From Acidaminococcaceae bacterium (lineage in GTDB: Bacteria; Bacillota; Negativicutes; Acidaminococcales; Acidaminococcaceae): 18,672 nt of DNA. Position numbers and translations under genes: made by a program. How positions within the stretch are numbered: the stretch's first letter is position 1; the number at the start of each line of letters is the position of its first letter. The notes beneath the pieces are model-generated. The model saw nothing but the letters and a program-made list of their open reading frames with translations, had not been told where the DNA came from and ran no database searches. The DNA lies in NCBI GenBank assembly GCA_022653215.1, contig JALCSJ010000020.1, positions 1 through 18,672 of the forward strand, read 5' to 3'. This document shows positions 1 through 5,465 of this stretch, one piece after another.

Positions 1-2
1 TG

Positions 3-821
3 GACGAAGATTTCATGGATGAAATGGAAATGATTTTAATCGCTGCCGACGTAGGGGTTAAAACTACCGAGAAAATTATGCGTGCTTTGCGTAAGGCTGC
101 TTACGAAAGAACTATTAAGAAACCGGCGGAAGCATTGCCATTCATTAAAAATTATATTGCTGAACTATTAAGTTCAAATGGTCCCAGAATGAATTTTTCC
201 GGGCATCCTTCTATTGTTTTGGTAGTAGGAGTGAACGGAGTAGGTAAAACCACAACCATTGGTAAACTGAGCAATTATTATCGTCTTATGGGTTACAAGG
301 TTATTATGGCGGCTGCGGATACTTTTAGGGCGGCAGCAGCCGAACAATTAAAAATCTGGGGAGAAAGAGCCCAGGTAGATGTTATTGCTCATGCTGAGGG
401 TGCTGATCCTGCGGCAGTGGTTTTTGACGGGGTAAAAGCCGCTATTGCCAGAAAAGCAGATGTGTTATTTATAGACACAGCCGGCCGGCTCCATAACAAA
501 GCTAACTTAATGCAGGAATTAGATAAAATTCATAGAGTTATTAAACGGGAAATCCCCGATGGACCTCACGAAACTTTATTGGTCCTGGATGCTACTACCG
601 GTCAGAATGCAATTAATCAGGCTAAGGTGTTTTTGGAAACAGCTCAGGTTACCGGCGTGGTTCTGACCAAGCTGGATGGCACGGCCAAAGGTGGCGTAGT
701 TATTGCTATCAAAGAAGAACTGGGTCTGAATGTTAAATGGATTGGTATCGGCGAAGGGATGATGGACTTTAGACCATTTGACCCGAAACAATTTGTGGAA
801 GCCTTGTTTGCGAAAAAATAA
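3..821 (+). CDS. ftsY: FtsY, signal recognition particle receptor GTPase (5' end missing)
   Basis: SRP receptor GTPase that docks SRP-ribosome complexes at the inner face of the membrane for co-translational insertion. The reading frame is open to the left window edge, so the N-terminal part is missing; 272 residues plus the stop are visible. Counting from the Met at position 15, the visible part has the end of the N helical domain (about residues 1-55), the P-loop GVNGVGKTT (about 72-80), the IBD-type DTFRAAAAEQL segment (about 102-112), DTAGR (G3, about 154-158), TKLDG (G4, about 217-221), and a C-terminal GIGEGMMDFRPFDP segment. The last two, with the DFRPFD ending, separate FtsY from its paralogue Ffh, and no Met-rich M domain follows. 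The gene is not followed by smc or rnc here. The flavodoxin-ferredoxin gene downstream is 62 bases away with no terminator between them. Identification is very secure. Confidence 0.97.
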   Translation, partial: DEDFMDEMEMILIAADVGVKTTEKIMRALRKAAYERTIKKPAEALPFIKNYIAELLSSNGPRMNFSGHPSIVLVVGVNGVGKTTTIGKLSNYYRLMGYKVIMAAADTFRAAAAEQLKIWGERAQVDVIAHAEGADPAAVVFDGVKAAIARKADVLFIDTAGRLHNKANLMQELDKIHRVIKREIPDGPHETLLVLDATTGQNAINQAKVFLETAQVTGVVLTKLDGTAKGGVVIAIKEELGLNVKWIGIGEGMMDFRPFDPKQFVEALFAKK

Positions 822-883
822 GCAGCAGCTTAATCACTTTACATTGTTATTTATTAAAATTTAAATAAAGGGTGGAGAGAACA

Positions 884-1705
884 ATGGTAAAAATTACTAA
901 AGTTGTGGCATCGTATTTCAGTGCTACGGGAACTACGAAAAAGGTTGTTGAAGCTATGGCTGCCACTGTAGCTAAGACTATGGGATTACCATGTGAAGTC
1001 CGTAGTTTTACTTTGCCGGCAGGCAGAAAAGAACCTCTGACTTTTGGGGCAGGGGAATTGGTGTTTTTGGGTACTCCTGTGTATGCAGGGCGTGTTCCCA
1101 ATGTGCTTTTGAAATACATTAAGACTATGGTTGGAACCGGTGCGATTGGTGTGCCTGTAGTTGTTTACGGTAATCGTAACTATGATGATGCTCTGATTGA
1201 ATTACGTGACCTGATGGAAACGGCGGGCATTCATACTATTGCAGGAGCTGCTTTTATCGGAGAACATTCTTTCTCAAAAATTTTGGCGGCAGGTCGTCCT
1301 GATGAACAAGATTTGGCTAAAGCTAAGACTTTTGGTCAAGAGGTTGCAGCAAAGTTAGCAGGAAAGCTTAATGATGGACCTATTGAAGTTAAGGGCTGCG
1401 AACCTTACAGGCCTTATTATGTGCCGAAGATGAAGGACGGTTCCAACAAGAATATTATTAAAGTTTTCCCGAAAGTAGACAAGGATAAATGTATTAATTG
1501 TCTTCATTGTGTGAAGGTTTGTCCTTTAGGTTCTATTAATGCTGAAGATGTGGCAACTTATAATGGATTTTGCATTAAATGCGGTGCTTGTGTGAAAGGC
1601 TGTCCTAAGGGTGCTCGTTATTATGATGATCCTGTTTACGAATATCATAAGACCAATCTGGAAGAGAACTTTATGCGCCGGGCTGAACCGGAAATGTTCT
1701 TATAA
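884..1705 (+). CDS. Flavodoxin/2[4Fe-4S] ferredoxin fusion protein (EFR1-type)
   Basis: A 273-residue probable soluble electron carrier or reductase. Residues 6-160 are flavodoxin-like, with the phosphate-binding loop SATGTTKK at 13-20 and a GTPVYAGRVP segment near 63-72, as expected for FMN binding. Residues 203-240 hold two classic CxxCxxCxxxC motifs (Cys 203, 206, 209, 213 and 230, 233, 236, 240), each able to bind a [4Fe-4S] cluster. This domain order is known as the EFR1-type ferredoxin, common in anaerobic Firmicutes; its partners are unknown. The ATG at 884 is preferred over an in-frame GTG at 872, because the GTG lies inside the GGTGGAGAG ribosome binding site. It follows ftsY on the same strand and is followed by a structured non-coding region and a terminator. 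Fold assignment is secure; the physiological role is not. Confidence 0.9.
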   Translation: MVKITKVVASYFSATGTTKKVVEAMAATVAKTMGLPCEVRSFTLPAGRKEPLTFGAGELVFLGTPVYAGRVPNVLLKYIKTMVGTGAIGVPVVVYGNRNYDDALIELRDLMETAGIHTIAGAAFIGEHSFSKILAAGRPDEQDLAKAKTFGQEVAAKLAGKLNDGPIEVKGCEPYRPYYVPKMKDGSNKNIIKVFPKVDKDKCINCLHCVKVCPLGSINAEDVATYNGFCIKCGACVKGCPKGARYYDDPVYEYHKTNLEENFMRRAEPEMFL

Positions 1706-1720
1706 GAGTTATAGAGCTGC

Positions 1721-1818
1721 GGTCACACTAAAAGGTCGGCCACTCTCCCTGTGGCATGACACCACGCCCGGGTCGAGCATGTCTGGCCAGTTTAGTACTC
1801 CCTTGCTCACGTACTAAA
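1721..1818 (+). ncRNA. Candidate structured RNA / 3'UTR with competing hairpins
   Basis: No credible protein is encoded between the ferredoxin stop and the terminator, yet the stretch is clearly more GC-rich than its surroundings. ACTAAA (1727-1732) plus GGCCA (1738-1742) can pair with TGGCC (1784-1788) plus TTTAGT (1791-1796), giving an interrupted long-range stem. The same TTTAGTAC (1791-1798) can instead pair perfectly with GTACTAAA (1811-1818), whose end runs into the base of the terminator hairpin. A small GCCAC/GTGGC hairpin with a 7-base loop sits inside (1740-1756). A structured RNA ending in an intrinsic terminator is what a 3'UTR-derived small RNA or a regulatory element looks like. 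I do not recognise an Rfam family, and the strand is inferred from the upstream gene and the terminator. Confidence 0.35.
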
Positions 1819-1866
1819 AAAGCTGTAACATAATGATTGTTTAATCATTGTGTTACAGCTTTTTAA
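1816..1866. terminator. Long bidirectional intrinsic terminator
   Basis: A near-perfect inverted repeat: arms 1821-1838 and 1843-1860 read AGCTGTAACATAATGATT against its complement with one G-U pair, around a GTTT loop. It is flanked by A6 on the left and T5 on the right, so it can stop transcription from the ferredoxin gene (plus strand) and from tRNA-Pro (minus strand). A closely related hairpin recurs at 5394-5443. Confidence 0.9.
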
Positions 1867-1876
1867 TTTTTGAAAT

Positions 1877-1953
1877 TGGTCGGAGCGGTGAGACTCGAAC
1901 TCACGGCCTCCTAGTCCCGAACCAGGCGCGCTACCAAACTGCGCTACGCCCCG
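1877..1953 (-). tRNA. tRNA-Pro (anticodon CGG)
   Basis: A 77-base cloverleaf read on the minus strand. Acceptor arms CGGGGCG and CGCTCCG pair with one G-U. The D arm is GCGC/GCGC, the anticodon stem CCTGG/CTAGG has one G-U, and the anticodon loop TTCGGGA gives anticodon CGG (plus-strand complement at 1917-1919). The T arm is GTGAG-TTCGAGT-CTCAC. Discriminator A and the 3' CCA are encoded in the DNA. C at position 1 and the CGG anticodon identify proline, reading codon CCG. It starts 33 bases after the DUF4127 stop on the same strand and is followed by the bidirectional terminator. Confidence 0.97.
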
Positions 1954-1986
1954 ACAACGTAACAATACAATTATACGGGCAACTTC

Positions 1987-3636
1987 TTAGTTTGTCAAAT
2001 TTACTTTTCCGAAAGTTGGAAAAACTTTTAAACGGATTTCGAAAAATCTATCCCAGGGCAGGGTAGCTTTGTAATTAAGGTCTTGCAAATAGTAGGCTCC
2101 TGTATTGTCCTGATAAAAAGGGAACCGGCGTAAATTACTAAAGAGCAGGAAATTTTTATAAAAAGCAAGTTCACGGTTAATATAATTTTCCACTAATTCG
2201 GTGTATGGAAGTGTATTGTCAGCATTAATACCATTAATTTCCTGAAATTCCCCAACTTTGCTACGTACTTTTCGCTGATAAGCCCAATCGTCCAAAAAAC
2301 GGGCACAGGTGAATTTTAAGTTTTGCGCATAAAGATAGGGCAGTTCTTTTTGTGGCAGGATGGCTCTTTGTCCGGTGACAATGACGCTTTGAGCCAAAGC
2401 TGTGCCTATGGAATTGGAGGCAGAATTCCAGCCGGCATAAGAAATAAGCTGCGGCAGGGGTACCTTGTCAGCTATTAGTTGGGGCAAGATACATTCTTTG
2501 GCATCATAATTTAAAGATAAATCTACAACAGCAACAGGTTTGATGGTCATTAATTTTTTCACATTGGTACCAATGGTACTAAAATCCTGTGTGTTTTCAT
2601 TGCCACAGTGAATAAAAAGAATAAAATCGGCATTTTCCGGTTTACCGGTCTGGATACCACCCAGCAGATTGATTTTATCGGCTACTAATTGGCTTAAAGG
2701 ACCGGGCACAAAGTGGAGAACCATGTTTTGGACCTGAGGTGTGCTGTAGGCAACGAATATTTTTGGAATGTAATTATTCTTTTGGGAAAAAATCTTGGCT
2801 ACGGCCAGCATACCTAATTCATCGGCACCTTGGGTTACATGATAATTGTTTTTGCCGGGCAGGGAAGATAAAAGCTTTTCAATTGCCAGTCTGTTATGAT
2901 TAGGCAGACCAAAAGACTGAGCATCATCCTGGCCGATTACTAATTGATTAAAGCTGTTTTCTTCTGCAGTCTGAGCCAGTTTTTCGTTGAAATCATTATT
3001 GAATTTATAAAGCTGCAGATATTTCCATTTTATGTCCATAGGAATTTCTCCCTGCAGTTCTTCATACTGCTTTTTATCATAGGGAAGACCTTCCAGTTTC
3101 TTATCCATGCTGGTGGCCCATTGCATCAAGTGCCATTGGTACCAGGCATCGGGAATAATCTGATCGCTGACCAAAAGCCTGGGAATAATGCTGTAAACAT
3201 AAAAATATTGAGTGGGGTTTGCGATTCTAAGGTCGGTTAAATAGTCCAGAAAGTTATTTTCCTGCCATGGGGTAAGAGGTTTTACTCTGGTGTGCAAAAG
3301 ACCTCCATAGCTCAACAAATCTGTAGCAATAATTGCTCCGTCTGCCTGGGGCAGAATATCACTAAGCCATATTTTTAAAAGGTCTTTTTGAGCGGGAACC
3401 AGATTATGGTCCATGAGCCAAAGGGGAGGCAGCTGGACCTTCATACCGGCTAAGGCCCCCATTTGGGAGGTAAAATCCGAACAGGGAGGACGGCTGTCCA
3501 AAGGCAGAGTGGCCAAAAGGTAGTCAGTTTTGAGAGGCACAGGTGAAAAAGTGCTGCCACGAGGCCTGATAGTGTGGTAGAATACACCTGTAACTATTAA
3601 TATGGATGTAAGGCCTATGGATACAAGCTTTTTCAT
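1987..3636 (-). CDS. DUF4127 family protein, predicted exported or membrane-anchored
   Basis: A 549-residue protein of unknown function. The N-terminus is MKK followed by a hydrophobic stretch (about residues 5-23), reading as a signal peptide or single membrane anchor. The mature part starts near a LLATLPLDSRPPCSDF segment; the PLDSRPP signature near the N-terminus, the GGLLHTR segment, and a later VIGQDDAQSFGLPNHNR segment match the DUF4127 family as I know it. The ATG at 3636 is chosen over an upstream in-frame TTG at 3642 because AAAGGA lies 6-7 bases before it. The family is widespread in Firmicutes and has no settled biochemical role; I do not assign one. It is divergent from rsmD, with only 59 bases between start codons, and lies directly upstream of tRNA-Pro with no terminator between. 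Family call is fairly secure, function unknown. Confidence 0.8.
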   Translation of the reverse strand: MKKLVSIGLTSILIVTGVFYHTIRPRGSTFSPVPLKTDYLLATLPLDSRPPCSDFTSQMGALAGMKVQLPPLWLMDHNLVPAQKDLLKIWLSDILPQADGAIIATDLLSYGGLLHTRVKPLTPWQENNFLDYLTDLRIANPTQYFYVYSIIPRLLVSDQIIPDAWYQWHLMQWATSMDKKLEGLPYDKKQYEELQGEIPMDIKWKYLQLYKFNNDFNEKLAQTAEENSFNQLVIGQDDAQSFGLPNHNRLAIEKLLSSLPGKNNYHVTQGADELGMLAVAKIFSQKNNYIPKIFVAYSTPQVQNMVLHFVPGPLSQLVADKINLLGGIQTGKPENADFILFIHCGNENTQDFSTIGTNVKKLMTIKPVAVVDLSLNYDAKECILPQLIADKVPLPQLISYAGWNSASNSIGTALAQSVIVTGQRAILPQKELPYLYAQNLKFTCARFLDDWAYQRKVRSKVGEFQEINGINADNTLPYTELVENYINRELAFYKNFLLFSNLRRFPFYQDNTGAYYLQDLNYKATLPWDRFFEIRLKVFPTFGKVNLTN

Positions 3637-3668
3637 AGCCAATCCTTTCTTTTTTATGCTTAAACTTA

Positions 3669-3677
3669 ATTATACCA
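3669..3677 (-). promoter_or_regulatory. Extended -10 promoter for the DUF4127 gene
   Basis: On the minus strand the sequence reads TGG-TATAAT (TATAAT is the complement of 3669-3674), an extended -10 element. It lies about 33 bases before the DUF4127 start codon, leaving a leader of roughly 25 bases. No good -35 is visible, which is typical of extended -10 promoters. Confidence 0.55.
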
Positions 3678-3695
3678 TTATTAGGAGAAAAATAG

Positions 3696-4247
3696 ATGAG
3701 AATTATTACAGGCAAAGCCCGGGGACTGAAACTGTTTACACCCAAGGACTATAGAGTGCGTCCTACAGCTGATAGGGTGAAAGAAGCACTATTCAATATT
3801 ATAGCAGGATATCTTCAAGATGCCCAGATATTAGATGCTTTTGCCGGTACGGGAAATCTGGGACTGGAAGCCTGGAGCAGGGGTGCTAAAAAAATATATT
3901 TTGTGGATGCCAGTAATGCCAGTCTCCAATTGGTAAGGTCCAATGTAACCAAAGCCAAGGCAGGTGATGAGGTGAAAATCATTAAGGGTTCCTCACCGGA
4001 GGAATTTTCCAGACTGGCAAGGCAGGGACTTAAGTTTGATATTATTTTTTCCGATCCGCCTTATGATAAAGGCCTGAATCAGGCCGTGTATGAAGGATTA
4101 CTGAAGGAAAAAATCCTAAAACCGGGTGGACTTTTGGTTTTGGAACACTCTTTGCAAGAAAATCCTGTAGATTATATAGACAAAAATTTGCAAATTAGGA
4201 CAGAAAAGTACGGAGATACAAAAATTTCGTTAATACTATGGAAATAA
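3696..4247 (+). CDS. rsmD: 16S rRNA (guanine(966)-N(2))-methyltransferase RsmD
   Basis: SAM-dependent methyltransferase that modifies G966 (E. coli numbering) of 16S rRNA during small-subunit assembly in the cytoplasm. It has 183 residues, the usual family length. The N-terminus MRIITGKARGLKL and the RPTADRVKEALFNII stretch (about 22-36) are RsmD hallmarks. The SAM-binding loop is DAFAGTGNLGLEA (47-59), FVDAS (69-73) ends the second strand, and the catalytic motif is DPPY (120-123). AGGAG at about 3682 gives a good ribosome binding site for the ATG at 3696. It is followed by coaD, as in many Firmicutes (B. subtilis ylbH-coaD), but the coaD promoter overlaps the end of this gene. Confidence 0.96.
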   Translation: MRIITGKARGLKLFTPKDYRVRPTADRVKEALFNIIAGYLQDAQILDAFAGTGNLGLEAWSRGAKKIYFVDASNASLQLVRSNVTKAKAGDEVKIIKGSSPEEFSRLARQGLKFDIIFSDPPYDKGLNQAVYEGLLKEKILKPGGLLVLEHSLQENPVDYIDKNLQIRTEKYGDTKISLILWK

Positions 4248-4267
4248 ATGTATATTTTTGCTATAAT
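4239..4267 (+). promoter_or_regulatory. Promoter for coaD and the coiled-coil gene
   Basis: TATAAT at 4262-4267 is preceded by TGC (an extended -10). A partial -35 (TGGAAA, 4239-4244) lies 17 bases upstream and overlaps the rsmD stop codon. The predicted start site is near 4274, about 39 bases before the coaD start codon. Confidence 0.6.
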
Positions 4268-4312
4268 ATGTAAGAATTGCAAAATCAGTTTACCAGTAGT
4301 TGGAGGTATAAA

Positions 4313-4804
4313 GTGCGTATAGCAATTTGTCCGGGAAGTTTTGATCCCGTTACTATAGGACATGTTGATATTTTCGAAAGAGCCAGTACTATGTTTGATG
4401 AGCTTATCATCAGCGTGTTTGTGAACCCTGGAAAAGACAGAGCCATGTTTAGTATGGAACAACGGGTGGCCATGATTGAAAAAGCTACCAAGCATATCCC
4501 TAATGTGAAGGTAACATGTTTTTCCGGTTTGTTAAGTGATTTTTGTTTACAAAACAAAGCGAACTTTATTGTTAGAGGATTGCGAGCTTTTTCTGATTTT
4601 GAAAATGAATTTCAGAGGGCTTTGCTTCTTAAGAAAATCAATCCTAATCTGGAAACTGTTTTTATGATGACTAATGCACAATATTCTTGTATTAGTTCTT
4701 CGGGAGTCAGAGAGCTGGTGTATTTTAACGGCAAGCTGGATGGTTTGATACCGAAGTGTATTGAAAAAGATATCGCCGCTTATATCGAAGCAGGTAAAAA
4801 ATAG
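4313..4804 (+). CDS. coaD: Phosphopantetheine adenylyltransferase CoaD
   Basis: Catalyses ATP + 4'-phosphopantetheine to dephospho-CoA + PPi, the penultimate step of coenzyme A synthesis. CoA also feeds the acyl-carrier chemistry encoded 10 kb downstream. It has 163 residues, normal for the family. The nucleotidyl-transferase core PGSFDPVTIGH spans residues 7-17, with the TxGH motif at 14-17; FIVRGLRAFSDFE and the YSCISSSGVREL segment are the phosphopantetheine and ATP contact regions. The start is GTG at 4313, not the upstream in-frame Met at 4277: GGAGG lies 7 bases before the GTG, and protein homology begins there. The coiled-coil gene follows 33 bases later on the same strand. Confidence 0.97.
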   Translation: MRIAICPGSFDPVTIGHVDIFERASTMFDELIISVFVNPGKDRAMFSMEQRVAMIEKATKHIPNVKVTCFSGLLSDFCLQNKANFIVRGLRAFSDFENEFQRALLLKKINPNLETVFMMTNAQYSCISSSGVRELVYFNGKLDGLIPKCIEKDIAAYIEAGKK

Positions 4805-4837
4805 AATAAAAATATTGTGGAAGAAAGGTAGATAACC

Positions 4838-5395
4838 ATGGAGTTAGACAAAATTTTGGATGAAATGGAAAGTATTATTTTAGAAGGCAGTAAAGTACCT
4901 CTGGTTAACAAGATTATGATTGATGAGGCTGCTATTACCGATATTATGGACAAGCTACGGTCTGCTGTTCCTTTGGAGGTAAAAAGAGCTCATGATTTAC
5001 TGGAGGAACAAAAGAATATTATTGCTAAATCCAGAACTGAGGCTGACACAATTGTGGAACAGGCTAAAACCGAAGGCGATCGTATTGTGGAATTAGCCAA
5101 GGCCGAAGCTGACCGCCTGGTACGGGAGGAAGAAGTTGTCAAGGCTGCTGAGGAAAAGGCTAACAGCATTATTGAAACCACTCAGCAATACGATCGTGAT
5201 ATGCGTGCTGCTGCTGATGCCTATGCCGACAAACTCCACAATGAATCAATGCAATATGCTGCTGATGTGTTTAACTACTTGGAAGAAAATTTGACCAAGA
5301 CACTGGATGCAGTTAAGGATAACGGTGCTGCTTTGCGTAACAGCGATACAGAAGATACCACCGGTACTGTTGATAGTACTCCGGCAAAGAGATAA
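4838..5395 (+). CDS. Coiled-coil protein, DivIVA / ATP-synthase-b-like
   Basis: A 185-residue acidic cytoplasmic protein with no signal peptide or membrane segment. After an N-terminal MELDKILDEMESIILEG segment (1-17), residues about 50-165 are a nearly continuous charged helix rich in A, E, K, D and R, with repeated EAD/EAK blocks (for example TEADTIVEQAK at 67-77). The tail from about 168 is Ser/Thr/Asp-rich and probably disordered. Such sequences are often labelled 'vacuolar ATPase subunit H' or 'DivIVA-like', but there are no ATPase genes here, so a scaffold or cell-division-associated role is more plausible; this is an inference. GAAAGG at about 4823-4828 supports the ATG at 4838. It is probably co-transcribed with coaD; its stop codon lies in the A-run of a terminator. 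Confidence 0.75.
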   Translation: MELDKILDEMESIILEGSKVPLVNKIMIDEAAITDIMDKLRSAVPLEVKRAHDLLEEQKNIIAKSRTEADTIVEQAKTEGDRIVELAKAEADRLVREEEVVKAAEEKANSIIETTQQYDRDMRAAADAYADKLHNESMQYAADVFNYLEENLTKTLDAVKDNGAALRNSDTEDTTGTVDSTPAKR

Positions 5396-5443
5396 AAAAA
5401 AGCTGTAGCACAATGATTTATCATTATGTTACAGCTTTTTTTT
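5394..5443 (+). terminator. Intrinsic terminator after the coaD-coiled-coil unit
   Basis: Arms 5401-5417 (AGCTGTAGCACAATGAT) and 5420-5436 pair with one G-U and one C-A mismatch, preceded by A7 and followed by T8 (5436-5443). The sequence is nearly the same as the hairpin at 1816-1866. The stop codon of the upstream gene overlaps its A-run. Confidence 0.88.
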
Positions 5444-5465
5444 ATGTAAACGAAAGGATAACAAG

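Noticed and set aside
838..866. TTTACA-17-TTAAAT as a promoter for the flavodoxin-ferredoxin gene
   Set aside because: The predicted start (about 873) would fall inside the ribosome binding site at 871-877, so a functional message is unlikely; probably a chance match in AT-rich DNA.
1611..1817. 68-residue frame running from the ferredoxin gene through the GC-rich region
   Set aside because: It starts inside the ferredoxin gene in another frame, has no ribosome binding site, and its tail coincides with paired RNA structure.
1721..1818. Known 6S, SRP, tmRNA or 5S RNA
   Set aside because: None of their conserved core sequences could be recognised on either strand, and the region is too short for tmRNA.
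1848..2066. 72-residue plus-strand reading frame across the tRNA region, with a SGETRTHGLLVPNQARYQ-like stretch
   Set aside because: This is the antisense translation of the tRNA-Pro gene, a well-known type of spurious protein; it has no ribosome binding site and overlaps the DUF4127 3' end.
4838..5395. Annotation as a V-type ATPase subunit H or E
   Set aside because: Only coiled-coil composition supports it; no other ATPase subunit genes are nearby.
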